From NCBI GenBank assembly GCA_010405405.1, contig MU004242.1, forward strand, positions 162,748-226,747: a stretch of 64,000 nt of DNA. Reading direction: 5' to 3'. Both the position numbers and the translations under genes were made by a program. Positions 32,110-41,617 of the stretch are shown in pieces. Positions within the stretch are counted from its first letter, which is position 1. Each line of letters starts with the position of its first letter. Source of the stretch: Microthyrium microscopicum (lineage: Eukaryota > Ascomycota > Dothideomycetes > Microthyriales > Microthyriaceae). The notes below the pieces were generated by a model. The model was not told the origin of the DNA. It ran no database searches and worked only from the letters and a program-made list of their open reading frames with translations.

Positions 32110-34383
32110 CTAGGCGTCGGGAAGAATTGATATGACACGGCCCAGTGCATCTGGAAAGGGCATATCATAGGTCCATTCGAACTTGTTCTCGTTCATAACC
32201 TTCGAGATTGTCATATGTCGAGCACGATTCGACCAAGTAGTGCCGTTTCGCCAATAACCGCCAAAGAGTTCCCAAGCTGCCAGATCCTGCATCATGCGGA
32301 AGTCGGATATTTCGAATCGCGACGCATAGTCGAAGACTTGCTGGCAGATAACACGAATATCTTGCGACGTCAGGGCCGCACACTCATCTAAGGGAGGCAT
32401 GATCTCGAACTCATGGATCATATTGTCGTTCGACATATGAAAACCCGCACTGAATTTGAAGGAAGACAACATTCCCTCCATGCTCGCGTTGTTTTGTATA
32501 TCATTCCCGCTTACTGCCGGCTGAACTGCTTGATTGACTAAAGTCGAGTCTGGATTTGCTGTTGGAATAGGTTGAGCCATAGCTCCTTGCACCACCGGGG
32601 CCGACATAATGGACGCTGTGAGGTTCGCGTCTGTAAACCCATCCAGGAGGAAGCCGTCGTCGAAATTCTGCTGTTGGATGCCGTAGGTTGATGGTGGCTC
32701 GAGCAAGTAGCTCAAGATATTCATAATCTCGTCACCATATGGCTGGACCTTTGCATCTAATGGATCGTCTCGCCATTGTTCCCATTGAGTTTGAAGATGG
32801 ATGAACCGACGGCGGCTTGAACGCTCGCTCCGATGACTAAAAGTCTCCTCAATCTTGTTCCAATCAATTTCCTTCACTGTCTTCGGGGTCCCATGAGATT
32901 CCTGAGTGCCCAAATATTCTTGAACAGTTTCGAGCAGAAAAAGATGTTCTTGATCGGTCCACTTGCCCGCGCGACCAGCCATGGTATTCGCAATTTGTCG
33001 ATACAATACGTTGTGTATCTCATCCCCATGAACCGCCAATTTCTCTTCCTCGGACAGAGTGGGGTGAGACAACAGGGCAGTACGGATTGCTATCATGTCA
33101 CGGTCGTCAACGGCTGCCGCGCAGTTGTGACGAATCCATTGCAGCAATGAGGCGGTGATCCCCGTCCGCGGACCCATAAACGTCTTCTGTATCTTTGCCT
33201 GCATAGTCCGACGTGACTTGATGTTGGCATTACGAAGCGGCACTGATTGCTGTACTAGGCGTAAAATGACAAGCCAAGCGTCTTTTCCGCCCTGAGGAGT
33301 GTTGGCTAGCGATGGGTTTATTTGGCCCATAGTGCGTTTCAATTGTGGTAGGCAGGATATGATTCGATACATTTCCAGTGTAGTCAAGCTATGGGTGGTC
33401 ATGAAGGCGTTCAGTGTGTCTGTTACTTGGCGGATCTCCCACTTGGTCCATTGCCCATCCCGCGCTGGGCCTGGAGTCTTGCCATAGATTTGACGATTGC
33501 TACTCACAGGGGTGATATAATGGTTTGCACCCAGCGCGGACAAGGCCTGGACATCGTAGAGCTCAGGACTCAGGTCAGCGCTTCCGGGGACCGGCTGTGG
33601 TACTATTTGAGGCTGAAAATATTGTTGTGTGTTTTGCTGGCCCACAGCGACAGCGAGGTTCTGAGTTTGTGAAATATGAGGGAGCGAAGGATAGCCTTGA
33701 CTTATATACATTGGACCGGCATTCGTTACATGCAATGGAGCGGGATATTGCTGCTTCATCTGCGCCTTGGGGATAGCATATTGCTGATACTGGGCCACAT
33801 TGGGCAATGGAGCAGAGCCTTGATTCATATGCACTGGAACGGCATTTGGTCCTTGCGACGGAGCTTGATGTCGCTGCTCCATCTGTGCCATGGGTAGAGC
33901 AAGTTGATGAGTCTGTGTAGCATAGGACGATGAGGCGTGGCCTTGGCCCCATTGTATTTGAGAGACATTTGGTCCACGCGACGAAGCTTGATATGGCTGC
34001 GCCATCTCTGGCACGGCGACAGCGAGATGCTGAGTCTGTGTAGCATAGGACGATGAGGCATGGCCTTGGTTCCATTGTATTTGAGAGACATCTGGTCCAC
34101 GCGACGAAGCTTGATATGGCTGCGCCATCTCTGGCACTGGGACGGCGAGTTGCTGATTTTGTGTACCATAGGAGTGTGAGGCATGGCCTTGGTTCCATTG
34201 CATTTGGGGGGCATCTATTCCATGCGGCTGAGCTTGATCAGACTGCGTCTCTTGAGATGCGTCTTGTTGGTCCATGGGAAAGTTGTTCTGTTGATCCACT
34301 GGGGGGAGCTCAGGTTGGTCTCCAGCGTTGAATGACATTAGGATCGATACATTGGTGGGATCCATTTGATAGTTCGGGTCCAT
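32110..34383 (-). CDS. Myb/SANT-like tandem paralog 3, about 757 aa with repeat domain
   Basis: One exon. The frame is open from an ATG at 34668, but I prefer the ATG at 34383 (MDPNYQMDP), because the sequence between matches the non-coding block upstream of paralog 2 and holds a tandem repeat. The N-terminal 300 residues are Gln-rich and contain five 41-aa units (33650-34240). The shared core starts with LSPELYDVQALSALGANHYITP, followed by WTKWEIRQVTDTLNAFM, EMYRIISCLPQLKRTM, FMGPRTGITASLLQWIRH and SHPTLSEEEKLAVHGDEI. The second Myb-like module is GKWTDQEHLFLLETVQEYL with IDWNKIEETFSHRSERSSRRRF. The C terminus DECAALTSQDIRVICQQV is shared with paralog 2. Function unknown; probable nuclear regulator. 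Confidence 0.75.
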   Translation of the reverse strand: MDPNYQMDPTNVSILMSFNAGDQPELPPVDQQNNFPMDQQDASQETQSDQAQPHGIDAPQMQWNQGHASHSYGTQNQQLAVPVPEMAQPYQASSRGPDVSQIQWNQGHASSSYATQTQHLAVAVPEMAQPYQASSRGPNVSQIQWGQGHASSSYATQTHQLALPMAQMEQRHQAPSQGPNAVPVHMNQGSAPLPNVAQYQQYAIPKAQMKQQYPAPLHVTNAGPMYISQGYPSLPHISQTQNLAVAVGQQNTQQYFQPQIVPQPVPGSADLSPELYDVQALSALGANHYITPVSSNRQIYGKTPGPARDGQWTKWEIRQVTDTLNAFMTTHSLTTLEMYRIISCLPQLKRTMGQINPSLANTPQGGKDAWLVILRLVQQSVPLRNANIKSRRTMQAKIQKTFMGPRTGITASLLQWIRHNCAAAVDDRDMIAIRTALLSHPTLSEEEKLAVHGDEIHNVLYRQIANTMAGRAGKWTDQEHLFLLETVQEYLGTQESHGTPKTVKEIDWNKIEETFSHRSERSSRRRFIHLQTQWEQWRDDPLDAKVQPYGDEIMNILSYLLEPPSTYGIQQQNFDDGFLLDGFTDANLTASIMSAPVVQGAMAQPIPTANPDSTLVNQAVQPAVSGNDIQNNASMEGMLSSFKFSAGFHMSNDNMIHEFEIMPPLDECAALTSQDIRVICQQVFDYASRFEISDFRMMQDLAAWELFGGYWRNGTTWSNRARHMTISKVMNENKFEWTYDMPFPDALGRVISILPDA
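33650..34240 (-). repeat. Five 123-bp tandem units in paralog 3
   Basis: Equivalent positions recur at about 33715, 33838, 33961, 34084 and 34207. Each unit encodes 41 aa of the type EMAQPYQASSRGP, IQWNQGHASSSY, ATQ..LAV. Copies at 33961 and 34084 are nearly identical at the DNA level and the outer ones diverged, which indicates recent expansion in the centre of the array. The spacing is a multiple of three, so coding frame is kept. Confidence 0.85.
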
Positions 34384-34447
34384 CTGGAATGGTCGAGGTT
34401 CGTTTGGAGGGTCGTCTCTGTGACTTATTGTACGCTCAGAGGAATTG

Positions 34448-34535
34448 AAAGAAGTATTTGGGTGATTGGTGTGGGAAGTGGCTTTAAAAGAAGTATTTGG
34501 GTGATTGGTGTGGGAAGTTGCTTTGAAAGATTGGG
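34448..34535. repeat. 39-bp tandem repeat, two copies plus a partial third
   Basis: AAAGAAGTATTTGGGTGATT starts at 34448 and again at 34487 with a near-perfect match over 39 bp; a third copy begins AAAGATTGGG at 34526 and soon diverges. It lies in the presumed leader of paralog 3. Confidence 0.9.
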
Positions 34536-34552
34536 TTGGAGAGTGGGATTGG

Positions 34553-34840
34553 AGTAAGTTGACAGAACAGAGTTCACTGAGCAACAAAAGCTTAAGAAGA
34601 TGCTGAGAGGACCTGCCATCAACAGTCCAGTCACTTCTGGTGAGCTGAAGCCGTGATGCTGTATCCATAGTGATCGATATATGCCTTTGTTGTCGTGTCT
34701 ATAAGCATCAATGGAACCTTAGGGGTTGCCATATGACAACCGGTCACTGCTATCACCACCTCAAAAAGATGGAGATAGGTTATAGAAGCGTATATCACGG
34801 TCAAATGATAGGGGTCAACAAAGGCATTGTTCTCTCACTA
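34553..34840 (-). repeat. Duplicated upstream block, copy 3 (paired with 31594-31861)
   Basis: Counterpart of the block upstream of paralog 2, described there. Its presence inside the longer open frame of paralog 3 is the main reason to start that gene at 34383. Confidence 0.8.
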
Positions 34841-35832
34841 TACATGAGCGCGATCATAATAAGGACTTAGGTGCTGAAGGTTGATTGTTGATAGCTGCTG
34901 AATAGCAATAGAGTCACTACCCGTTTCTACAGCCGCGAATTCACCTCGACCTCGAAGCAACTGTACACGCAAATTTTGAAAGCGCGTCAACATTGGAAAC
35001 ATGTCGCAGAGAATCTGAACTGGGAAGCATCCATTGAACAAGTAATAGCGTATCAAGTAATAGCGTCAAACTACTCCACCTCTCTTTTCTCAAAGATTGT
35101 GATTTTGCAAGCCGGCAAGAGTCATTCTGGCGCATAACAGCGATGTCCTATTCTACCCGAGTAGGACCTTGGTTTTGTGCCTATTATGTCTTCGCAGATA
35201 GTCGGCAACCCTCTAATGCTTTGACGTGAAGATTGAGCACTGCAATTGTCAGCTTCTCTGTGCACTTTAACAGCTCCAAGAGAGTTTCTGATGATATTGA
35301 TCTTCTACCATTCGCGTGATGGCTGACCAGATCTCAATGTGCGAGTGGAAGTGCTCAGAACGGCTCGTTGATCAATTTCCATCCCGTGTCAGATGCCAAA
35401 TCTGCGCCACCCCCTGCACGACTTGAGGTTGTGGCGATGAAGTATTTAGGATGTACAAACAAAGGGATTCACAGCTACTTTGTTCTCTCGACTCCATCTT
35501 TGAGCCAAGGAGGATCATTGTCTCCGAGTGGTTTTAACGTCTTTGTTGTTATACTGTCTCGATTATGTGTCCTCCCATATTGTCTCACTTTTCTGACTAT
35601 AAAGACTTTAATAGTGGGAAGAAGAGAAAAGTATACAGCAGTTCAACGACATACTCCGTTTCTATCAGACTACAATCCTTTTATATATTCACCTTATAGT
35701 GCATTATCTTCTGATAATCTCGTTGCCATCTTCACACCAGTATATACTCAAAATACATTTATAGCCAATTCATCATGGCTCTAAACTCATCATTTCAAGC
35801 CACACAATCAGCATACCTCTACCACAAGGAAT

Positions 35833-36567
35833 ATGCCAAACAACGGATTGCCTCTGACTCCGACTTCTAGCCAGGTGTCCAGCCGAACTCCATCTCCCAG
35901 ACCAATCCCTATGGTCGAAGATTCCGGGCGTCTATACCCAGACGCCAGACCAACCTACGACATTCCACGTAGGCCAGTCCCCATCCCGGATTGCCCAAGC
36001 AATCCATGCTCTCACCAGGGCGAGGCCATCATGTCTCGCCCGCAAACCAGCCGCCCACATACCAGCGGCATGCGAAGCTGGGTTTCCCTCAAGAGAAACG
36101 TCTCACTTCGCAGTGTCGCTGCACCTCTGCGCAGGAAAGTCTCGGACGCAACTCGTCCACTACGCGCAGAAGCAAAGGTTCGGGCAAAAGCCGCCCTACA
36201 ATCCCTCGTATATCCCAGATGCGCGTTCGAGGACGTGGAAGACTGGGATACCTATATCGGTAATTACTACCGACATGAGTGTCCAAAGTGTCCCATCCAA
36301 AAGCGAGCCGCATTCAAGCGCTTGTCAGACAAGGAGAAGGAAGAAGACCTTGATATCGAGCGACGCAAGCGTCACGTTGCGTTCCTGCAAGCCAAGGTCA
36401 ACAAGCCAGACCACGTGGCACTCCCGTTCACCTTGGAGTGCCTAGCAAAGGCTCTTCGCGAGCTGGAGGTTCTGGAGGGCAAGCGGGCAGCGAGACGAGA
36501 GCGATTGAATCCTCCTGTCGTCAACGACGGGGACATTCGCGACCGCCTTGGTGCTCTGCGCGACTAG
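35833..36567 (+). CDS. Orphan basic hypothetical protein, 244 aa
   Basis: I do not recognise it. One exon, ATG in AATATGCC, stop TAG at 36565. The N-terminal third is Pro/Ser/Thr-rich (PLTPTSSQVSSRTPSPRP). The middle is basic (SLKRNVSLRSVAAPLRRKVSD, then RAEAKVRAKAALQSL). The C-terminal half is more ordered: YPRCAFEDVEDWDTYIGNYYRHECPKCPIQKR has three cysteines and a CPKCP motif, followed by charged helices (RLSDKEKEEDLDIERRKRH, LECLAKALRELEVLEGKRAARR). No signal peptide or membrane segment. It stands alone between the Myb-like array and an AT-rich gap and may be lineage-specific. Amphipathic helices and codon-like third positions favour a true gene. Confidence 0.6.
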   Translation: MPNNGLPLTPTSSQVSSRTPSPRPIPMVEDSGRLYPDARPTYDIPRRPVPIPDCPSNPCSHQGEAIMSRPQTSRPHTSGMRSWVSLKRNVSLRSVAAPLRRKVSDATRPLRAEAKVRAKAALQSLVYPRCAFEDVEDWDTYIGNYYRHECPKCPIQKRAAFKRLSDKEKEEDLDIERRKRHVAFLQAKVNKPDHVALPFTLECLAKALRELEVLEGKRAARRERLNPPVVNDGDIRDRLGALRD

Positions 36568-37698
36568 GCTAGCCTTTGGGCAAGTACCAAATCCAATTAC
36601 CTTCTTGGCATCCCTACGGTGAGGTATGGATGTCGCTGCGGCCTGATAAAGGCTAAAGCATTTAAAATATCAATATCAATATAACTTTTTCTTCTAGAAT
36701 CAATTATCTTCTGTATCAAATTCTTTTTTTGTGAAATTATCGGTCTTCGCTTTCTACCGACTAACCATCTTATCGAGCATTCACAGTGAATCAAAAAGAA
36801 AGCTTTTACCAGCTATGGACTTCTCGAAAACGACCGCCGTCATGGACCCAAAAGAACACCCCAAACTGACTGAAGATAAGATAATAAACATTTTCATTCA
36901 TCGTGTCGACCGCCATCCTTCCAACATAACAGTTCAGGGACACCTGATTTTTGATGAAAGATAGAAGTTTTTGTTCTAACAAATCGATGATAGAATGGTG
37001 CTAATTAACATAATAGCGTACTTACATGCCTGCCATTAAAGCTAAAGTACGGTAATTCTGAACAAAGAAAAGGTATTTCCAGGTATCGACGGACACGAAA
37101 ACATGGTGACGTTTGGCAAATTACTAGTTCGAATATAGATGACCTCTCCTCTCGTTACTTTAGTCAGTTTCTTCTGATACAGCTTTGTTGTTAGCACCAC
37201 CCATACTATTTGTATATATCTCGTTTGTATTCCCCTATTATCCTCCTGTAACAAAAATAATATCGAACAACCACGGAACTACTCCAATCACCACAGCTCG
37301 GAAAATCCACATGTACCTGTATCATAATAATTCCCCGGCACTTGTATTTCTAGCGCTTAAGGGCATCCATCTTCTACCCACAGAGCCTCCAAAGCTTAAA
37401 CCACGACATCAGTACTACAAAGACCTATCAAAATGTTTCATGTAGAATTGATTATCCTATAGACCTAATTGAAAAACTACTAAATACCAATACTCCGAAC
37501 TCACTATTAACTTAAACAACTTAACTTCACTTTGAGGCTCCGCAACTTCGCCTCGTCGTTATGTAGTACCAGCGACTAATCTATGGTTGTCTAAAACGAT
37601 AGTTCATCTAGTGTTGTGACTTTTTCAACTTCTTGCTTTAATATTTGCCAACATCTCTCTCGATGTCCTAAAACACTTTCTTGGAGACTATCTTCAAA
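36568..37698. other. AT-rich intergenic gap
   Basis: No gene seen in 1.1 kb. Strongly AT-rich with many short frames but none with composition or motifs of a protein. The last 200 bp serve as the GH3 promoter and leader. No transposon ends or terminal repeats were found. Confidence 0.5.
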
Positions 37699-40273
37699 AT
37701 GCGTATCCACCACGCCCTTCGATGGGTTCCCCTCTGGGCAGCGCCCACAGTCCTCGCCGCCAAACCATGGAATTCAACAAACGAAGCCACCGGAGAAGGC
37801 GATGACTGGACATCCCCAATCGTTGCGCCCCGTACGTATATACTTTTACCTTATCCTCCTCCCTCCTACCACAGCTACACCACCTCCATTCCTCCATCCA
37901 CTAACATGAACCGCAGCAATCCACAGCGCCACAGGCCCCTGGGCCACCTCCCTAACCCGCGCCGCCAACATAATCTCCAAAATGACCAACCCCCAAAAAG
38001 CCGCCCTCGCCCTCCCGCACTCCACATCCCTCCTCGCCATGATCCCCGGCATGGGCGCAACCGGCTGTTCAGGAATCTCCGGCTCCGGCTCCCTAGAAAC
38101 CAGCGGCTACCACGGCATGTGCCTAACCGACGGGCCAGCCGGCGTACGCGGAACCGAAGGCGTAAGCGGTTTCCCAGCCGGTCTACACATCGGCGCGACC
38201 TGGAACAAGCTTCTAGCCCATGACATAGCGACAGCAATGGGCTTAGAGTTCAAACGAAAGGGCGTACACGTAGCCTTAGGCCCAGTAGCAGGTCCACTAG
38301 GACGGGTAGTGAAGGGTGGAAGAAATTGGGAAGGGTTTAGCGTAGATCCGTATTTAAGCGGGAAGATGGTGGGGGAGTATGTGGCGGGGATGCAGAGGAG
38401 TGTTATTGCGTGTGTGAAGCATTTTGTCGGCAATGAGCAGGAGACGCACAGAAATCCGAGCGGGTTGGTGAGTGCGGTGAGCAGTGATGTCGATGATCGG
38501 ACGATGCATGAGGTGTATTTGTGGCCGTTTCAGGATGCGGTTCGGGCGGGGGTGGGGAGTGTGATGTGTTCGTATAATAAGATTAATAATACGTATGGGT
38601 GCGAGAATAGTAAGGTGTTGAATGGGTTGCTTAAGACGGAGTTGGGGTTTCGGGGGTTTGTGGTTTCTGATTGGGGTGCGCAGCATAGTGGGTTGAATAG
38701 TGCGGTTAATGGGTTGGATATGGTTATGCCTGATGCGGGTGGTTGGCGAGCTGATGCGCTGGTTACTGGTATTACCAACGGCACTGGAAATGGGACTTTT
38801 ACGCAGGCTAGACTGGACGATATGGCGACGCGGATTCTGGCGACGTATTATCAGCTCAAACTCGACGTCCCAGACTTTCCGGCTCCTGGCGCGGGAATGC
38901 CAGCGAGTTTGACGAAACCGCACACATTTGTCGACGCCCGCGATCCAAAATACCGCAAGACCATCTTCCAAGCCGCCGTCGAAGGCCACGTCCTCGTCAA
39001 AAACGTCAACAACGCCCTGCCCCTAAAATCCCCCAAACTCCTCTCCCTCTTCGGCTACGACGCCTACGCCCCTCTCGAAAACAACCCTTCCGACGGCGTA
39101 ATAGGAAAATGGGCAATCGGCATGGAATCCGTCGGCGGAGACCTAACCAGCCTAGCATCCATCCTAACCGGCGCCCCCCAACCAAGCAGCGCCAACAACG
39201 GCACTCTAATATCCGGCGGAGGCAGCGGAAGCATCACCGGTCCGTACTACTCCACGCCACACCACGCATTTGAGCAGCAAGCCTGGGAAGATGGCACATA
39301 TCTACACTGGGATTTCAAATCGATTGCGCCAGCCGTGAATGCGGCGAGTGAGGCGTGTATCGTGTTCATCAATGAGTTTGCGGGGGAAGGATCTGATCGG
39401 ACGACGTTGGCTGATAAGGATAGTGATACGCTTGTCAAGAATGTGGCGGGGAGGTGTAGGAATACGATGGTGGTGGTGCATAATGCTGGGGTTAGGTTGG
39501 TGGATGCGTGGATTGAGAATGTGAATGTTACGGCGGTGATATATGCACATTTGCCGGGGCAGGATAGTGGGAGGGCGTTGGTGGAGGTTATGTATGGGAA
39601 GCAGGCGCCGAGTGGAAGATTGCCGTATACTGTGGCCAAGAAGGAGGAGGATTATGGTGAGTTGCTGAATCCGAGTGTGGCCAGGGTTTTGAGCAACAGT
39701 CCGCAAAGTAAGTCCTGAGCATGAAAGCTAGAGGGACGATGCTGACGTGAAATAGGTATTTTCAAGGAAGGCAGTTCCATTGACTATCGTCACTTCATTG
39801 AGAAGAAGATTGTGCCACGGTATCCATTTGGTTATGGTTTGACATACACAACATTCAACTACACATCCCTCGAAATCAGCACGAACGTCAAAACAATCTC
39901 GCGCCTCTCCACCACTGCATTGAACTCTACGGCCACAGAACCGCTACCACCAGGAGGAGATCCCTCGCTCTTTGATGTCCTAGTAGAAGTAACATGCTCA
40001 GTCACCAACTCCGGCAAAGTCGCCGCAGCAGCAGTACCTCAGCTATACGTTGGCATACCAAATGCAGCGAAATGGCAACTACGTGGCTTTGACAAGATGG
40101 TGATTGAGCCAGGCCGAACTCAATCGTTCAAATTCCCGCTCACACGTCGTGACTTGAGCGTGTGGAACACGGTTGTGCAGCAGTGGGAAGTACAGAAGGG
40201 ATCATACTCGATATCAGTTGGTGATAATGTTGAGGATCTGCAAGTTCAGAAGACTTTGGAGGTTGAATATTGA
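37699..40273 (+). CDS. Secreted GH3 beta-glucosidase, 813 aa
   Basis: Hydrolyses terminal beta-glucosides, such as cellobiose, outside the cell. Exons 37699-37831, 37917-39707 and 39756-40273. The N terminus MRIHHALRWVPLWAAPTVLAA is a signal peptide. The GH3 N-domain has CLTDGPAGVRG, FPAGLHIGATWN, GRNWEGFSVDPYLSG, CVKHFVGNEQE and the nucleophile Asp in VVSDWGAQHSG near residue 295. The C-domain has EGHVLVKNVNNALPL and a GEGSDRTTL stretch near 535, where the acid/base Glu of this subfamily is expected. A fibronectin-III-like domain closes the protein (SVTNSGKVAAAAVPQLYVG, RGFDKMVIEPG). Many NxT/NxS sites support secretion. Silent-site composition flips several times between C-rich and G/T-rich blocks. 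Substrate beyond beta-glucoside is not determined. Confidence 0.95.
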
Positions 40274-41617
40274 GCTTAGTAATTCATACAGTGGCCATCG
40301 ATTCAAGTATGCCTCGTGTCTCCTCAGGTCGTCCCGCGATGGTGCGAAGCCTCGGCATAGTTGTCGATTGATAGAATGATGTAAGAGTGGCCAGAATTGC
40401 AGAATTGAGACATTTGAAGAGGTAATGGAACCCCTGTACAAACGATGAAGAAAAGGTGCCTTAGCAGTTGTCGTTCATCATCAATCAACCAGGGTCCAAG
40501 ACGGCGTTGATGCCGATAGGTTGGTCAAATTCACAAAAATAGGCGGATTGTATGGCATGCAGTAGCTGGAACGTAACGAGCCCTAGCTTGGAAGTTAGCC
40601 AGTTCAAACTTGATCTAAACAAGTATAAATTACAGATTAGTTGAAAAAGTTGGTACAGGTTGGTTAGTAGTTAAAGGTTTCAAGGAATCAGGATGGAAAA
40701 GTCGCATTTGCCATGTGTTTTCTCGTTGATCGAGATTCCAGTGCCAATCATAGTACGTCACCTTTGTTATGCGCCAATCAGAGGCAAGAACAGAGCAAGG
40801 ATGTAGAATGGAAGCAAGGAGTTGTGGCCGTTTTGAGTTCTTTGATCGACTTTGCAGTGTATTTTTACTTAACTTCTCATCTTTACCTGTCATACTACGC
40901 CCAGAGGAGAAGGCTTGATACTGGTATCAACTTCATTTCGTCTGTTTCCCGTCGTTCCTTCTTTTTTTTCAAGAAACTAGGCTGCTCCTTCTCACCTTAT
41001 CCATCAGCTCCTTCCCTTTGATAGTGGGCTGGAGCTTCCTTTTCTACACCGCTTACCCTCTACGTCATTTGGCCAGGGCAGCAACTTCCCGTACCTCAGC
41101 CTCTCTACCGTCTTTATCTGTTTGTTTAATTGCTAATCCTATACGATACACGGATCAAGTACTTGTGCATCTTGTACCTGTTCCGCCCAGTGTCACCCGC
41201 GGGGTACTTCCTGTCCTCGTACCAGTTCCTGTGCCATGACCAACTTGTCAAACTAGCTGCCAACCTCCAAGCTTTAACTCGTGATTTTCCCCCAATTCGC
41301 TCTATTCTCTACCCAACCATATCCCGTTGCCTATTCACGCCTTCGCCCTATTCGCCCTGCTATATCCTCTACCAATAGCTCCACGTCTCCTTATTCTGCT
41401 CTCGTCACCTCAATATCCTCAAGCTACGCCGCAAAAACTCCCAGTAACGCCTGCCAACTGGCTCTCGACCTTTTGCTCCTTCCTTCCTCCATCTACGACA
41501 TCTCGATCCTCAACCAATACCGCAAAAAATAGCTGTTCCTCAAATCTCCAACTCAATCACACAAACCCCCGCTTCCGATTCTTACACTCAATTTGTCTAT
41601 ACAAGAGCTAGAGCAAT
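40274..41617. promoter_or_regulatory. TPS1 promoter and leader; GH3 3' flank
   Basis: No gene seen. From about 40950 the + strand is C/T-rich up to the TPS1 start, which suggests a long leader with several upstream ATGs. A single CCCCT (stress-element core in either orientation) occurs near 40430; this is too weak to call a site. Confidence 0.45.

Larger units (their letters stand above)
34384..35832. promoter_or_regulatory. Upstream region of Myb-like paralog 3 and intergenic DNA
   Basis: No further gene supported. Contains a 39-bp repeat (34448-34525), the duplicated block (34553-34840) and AT-rich DNA toward 35800. The last 250 bp before 35833 hold the promoter of the orphan gene, with TATATATTC near 35693. 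Confidence 0.45.
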
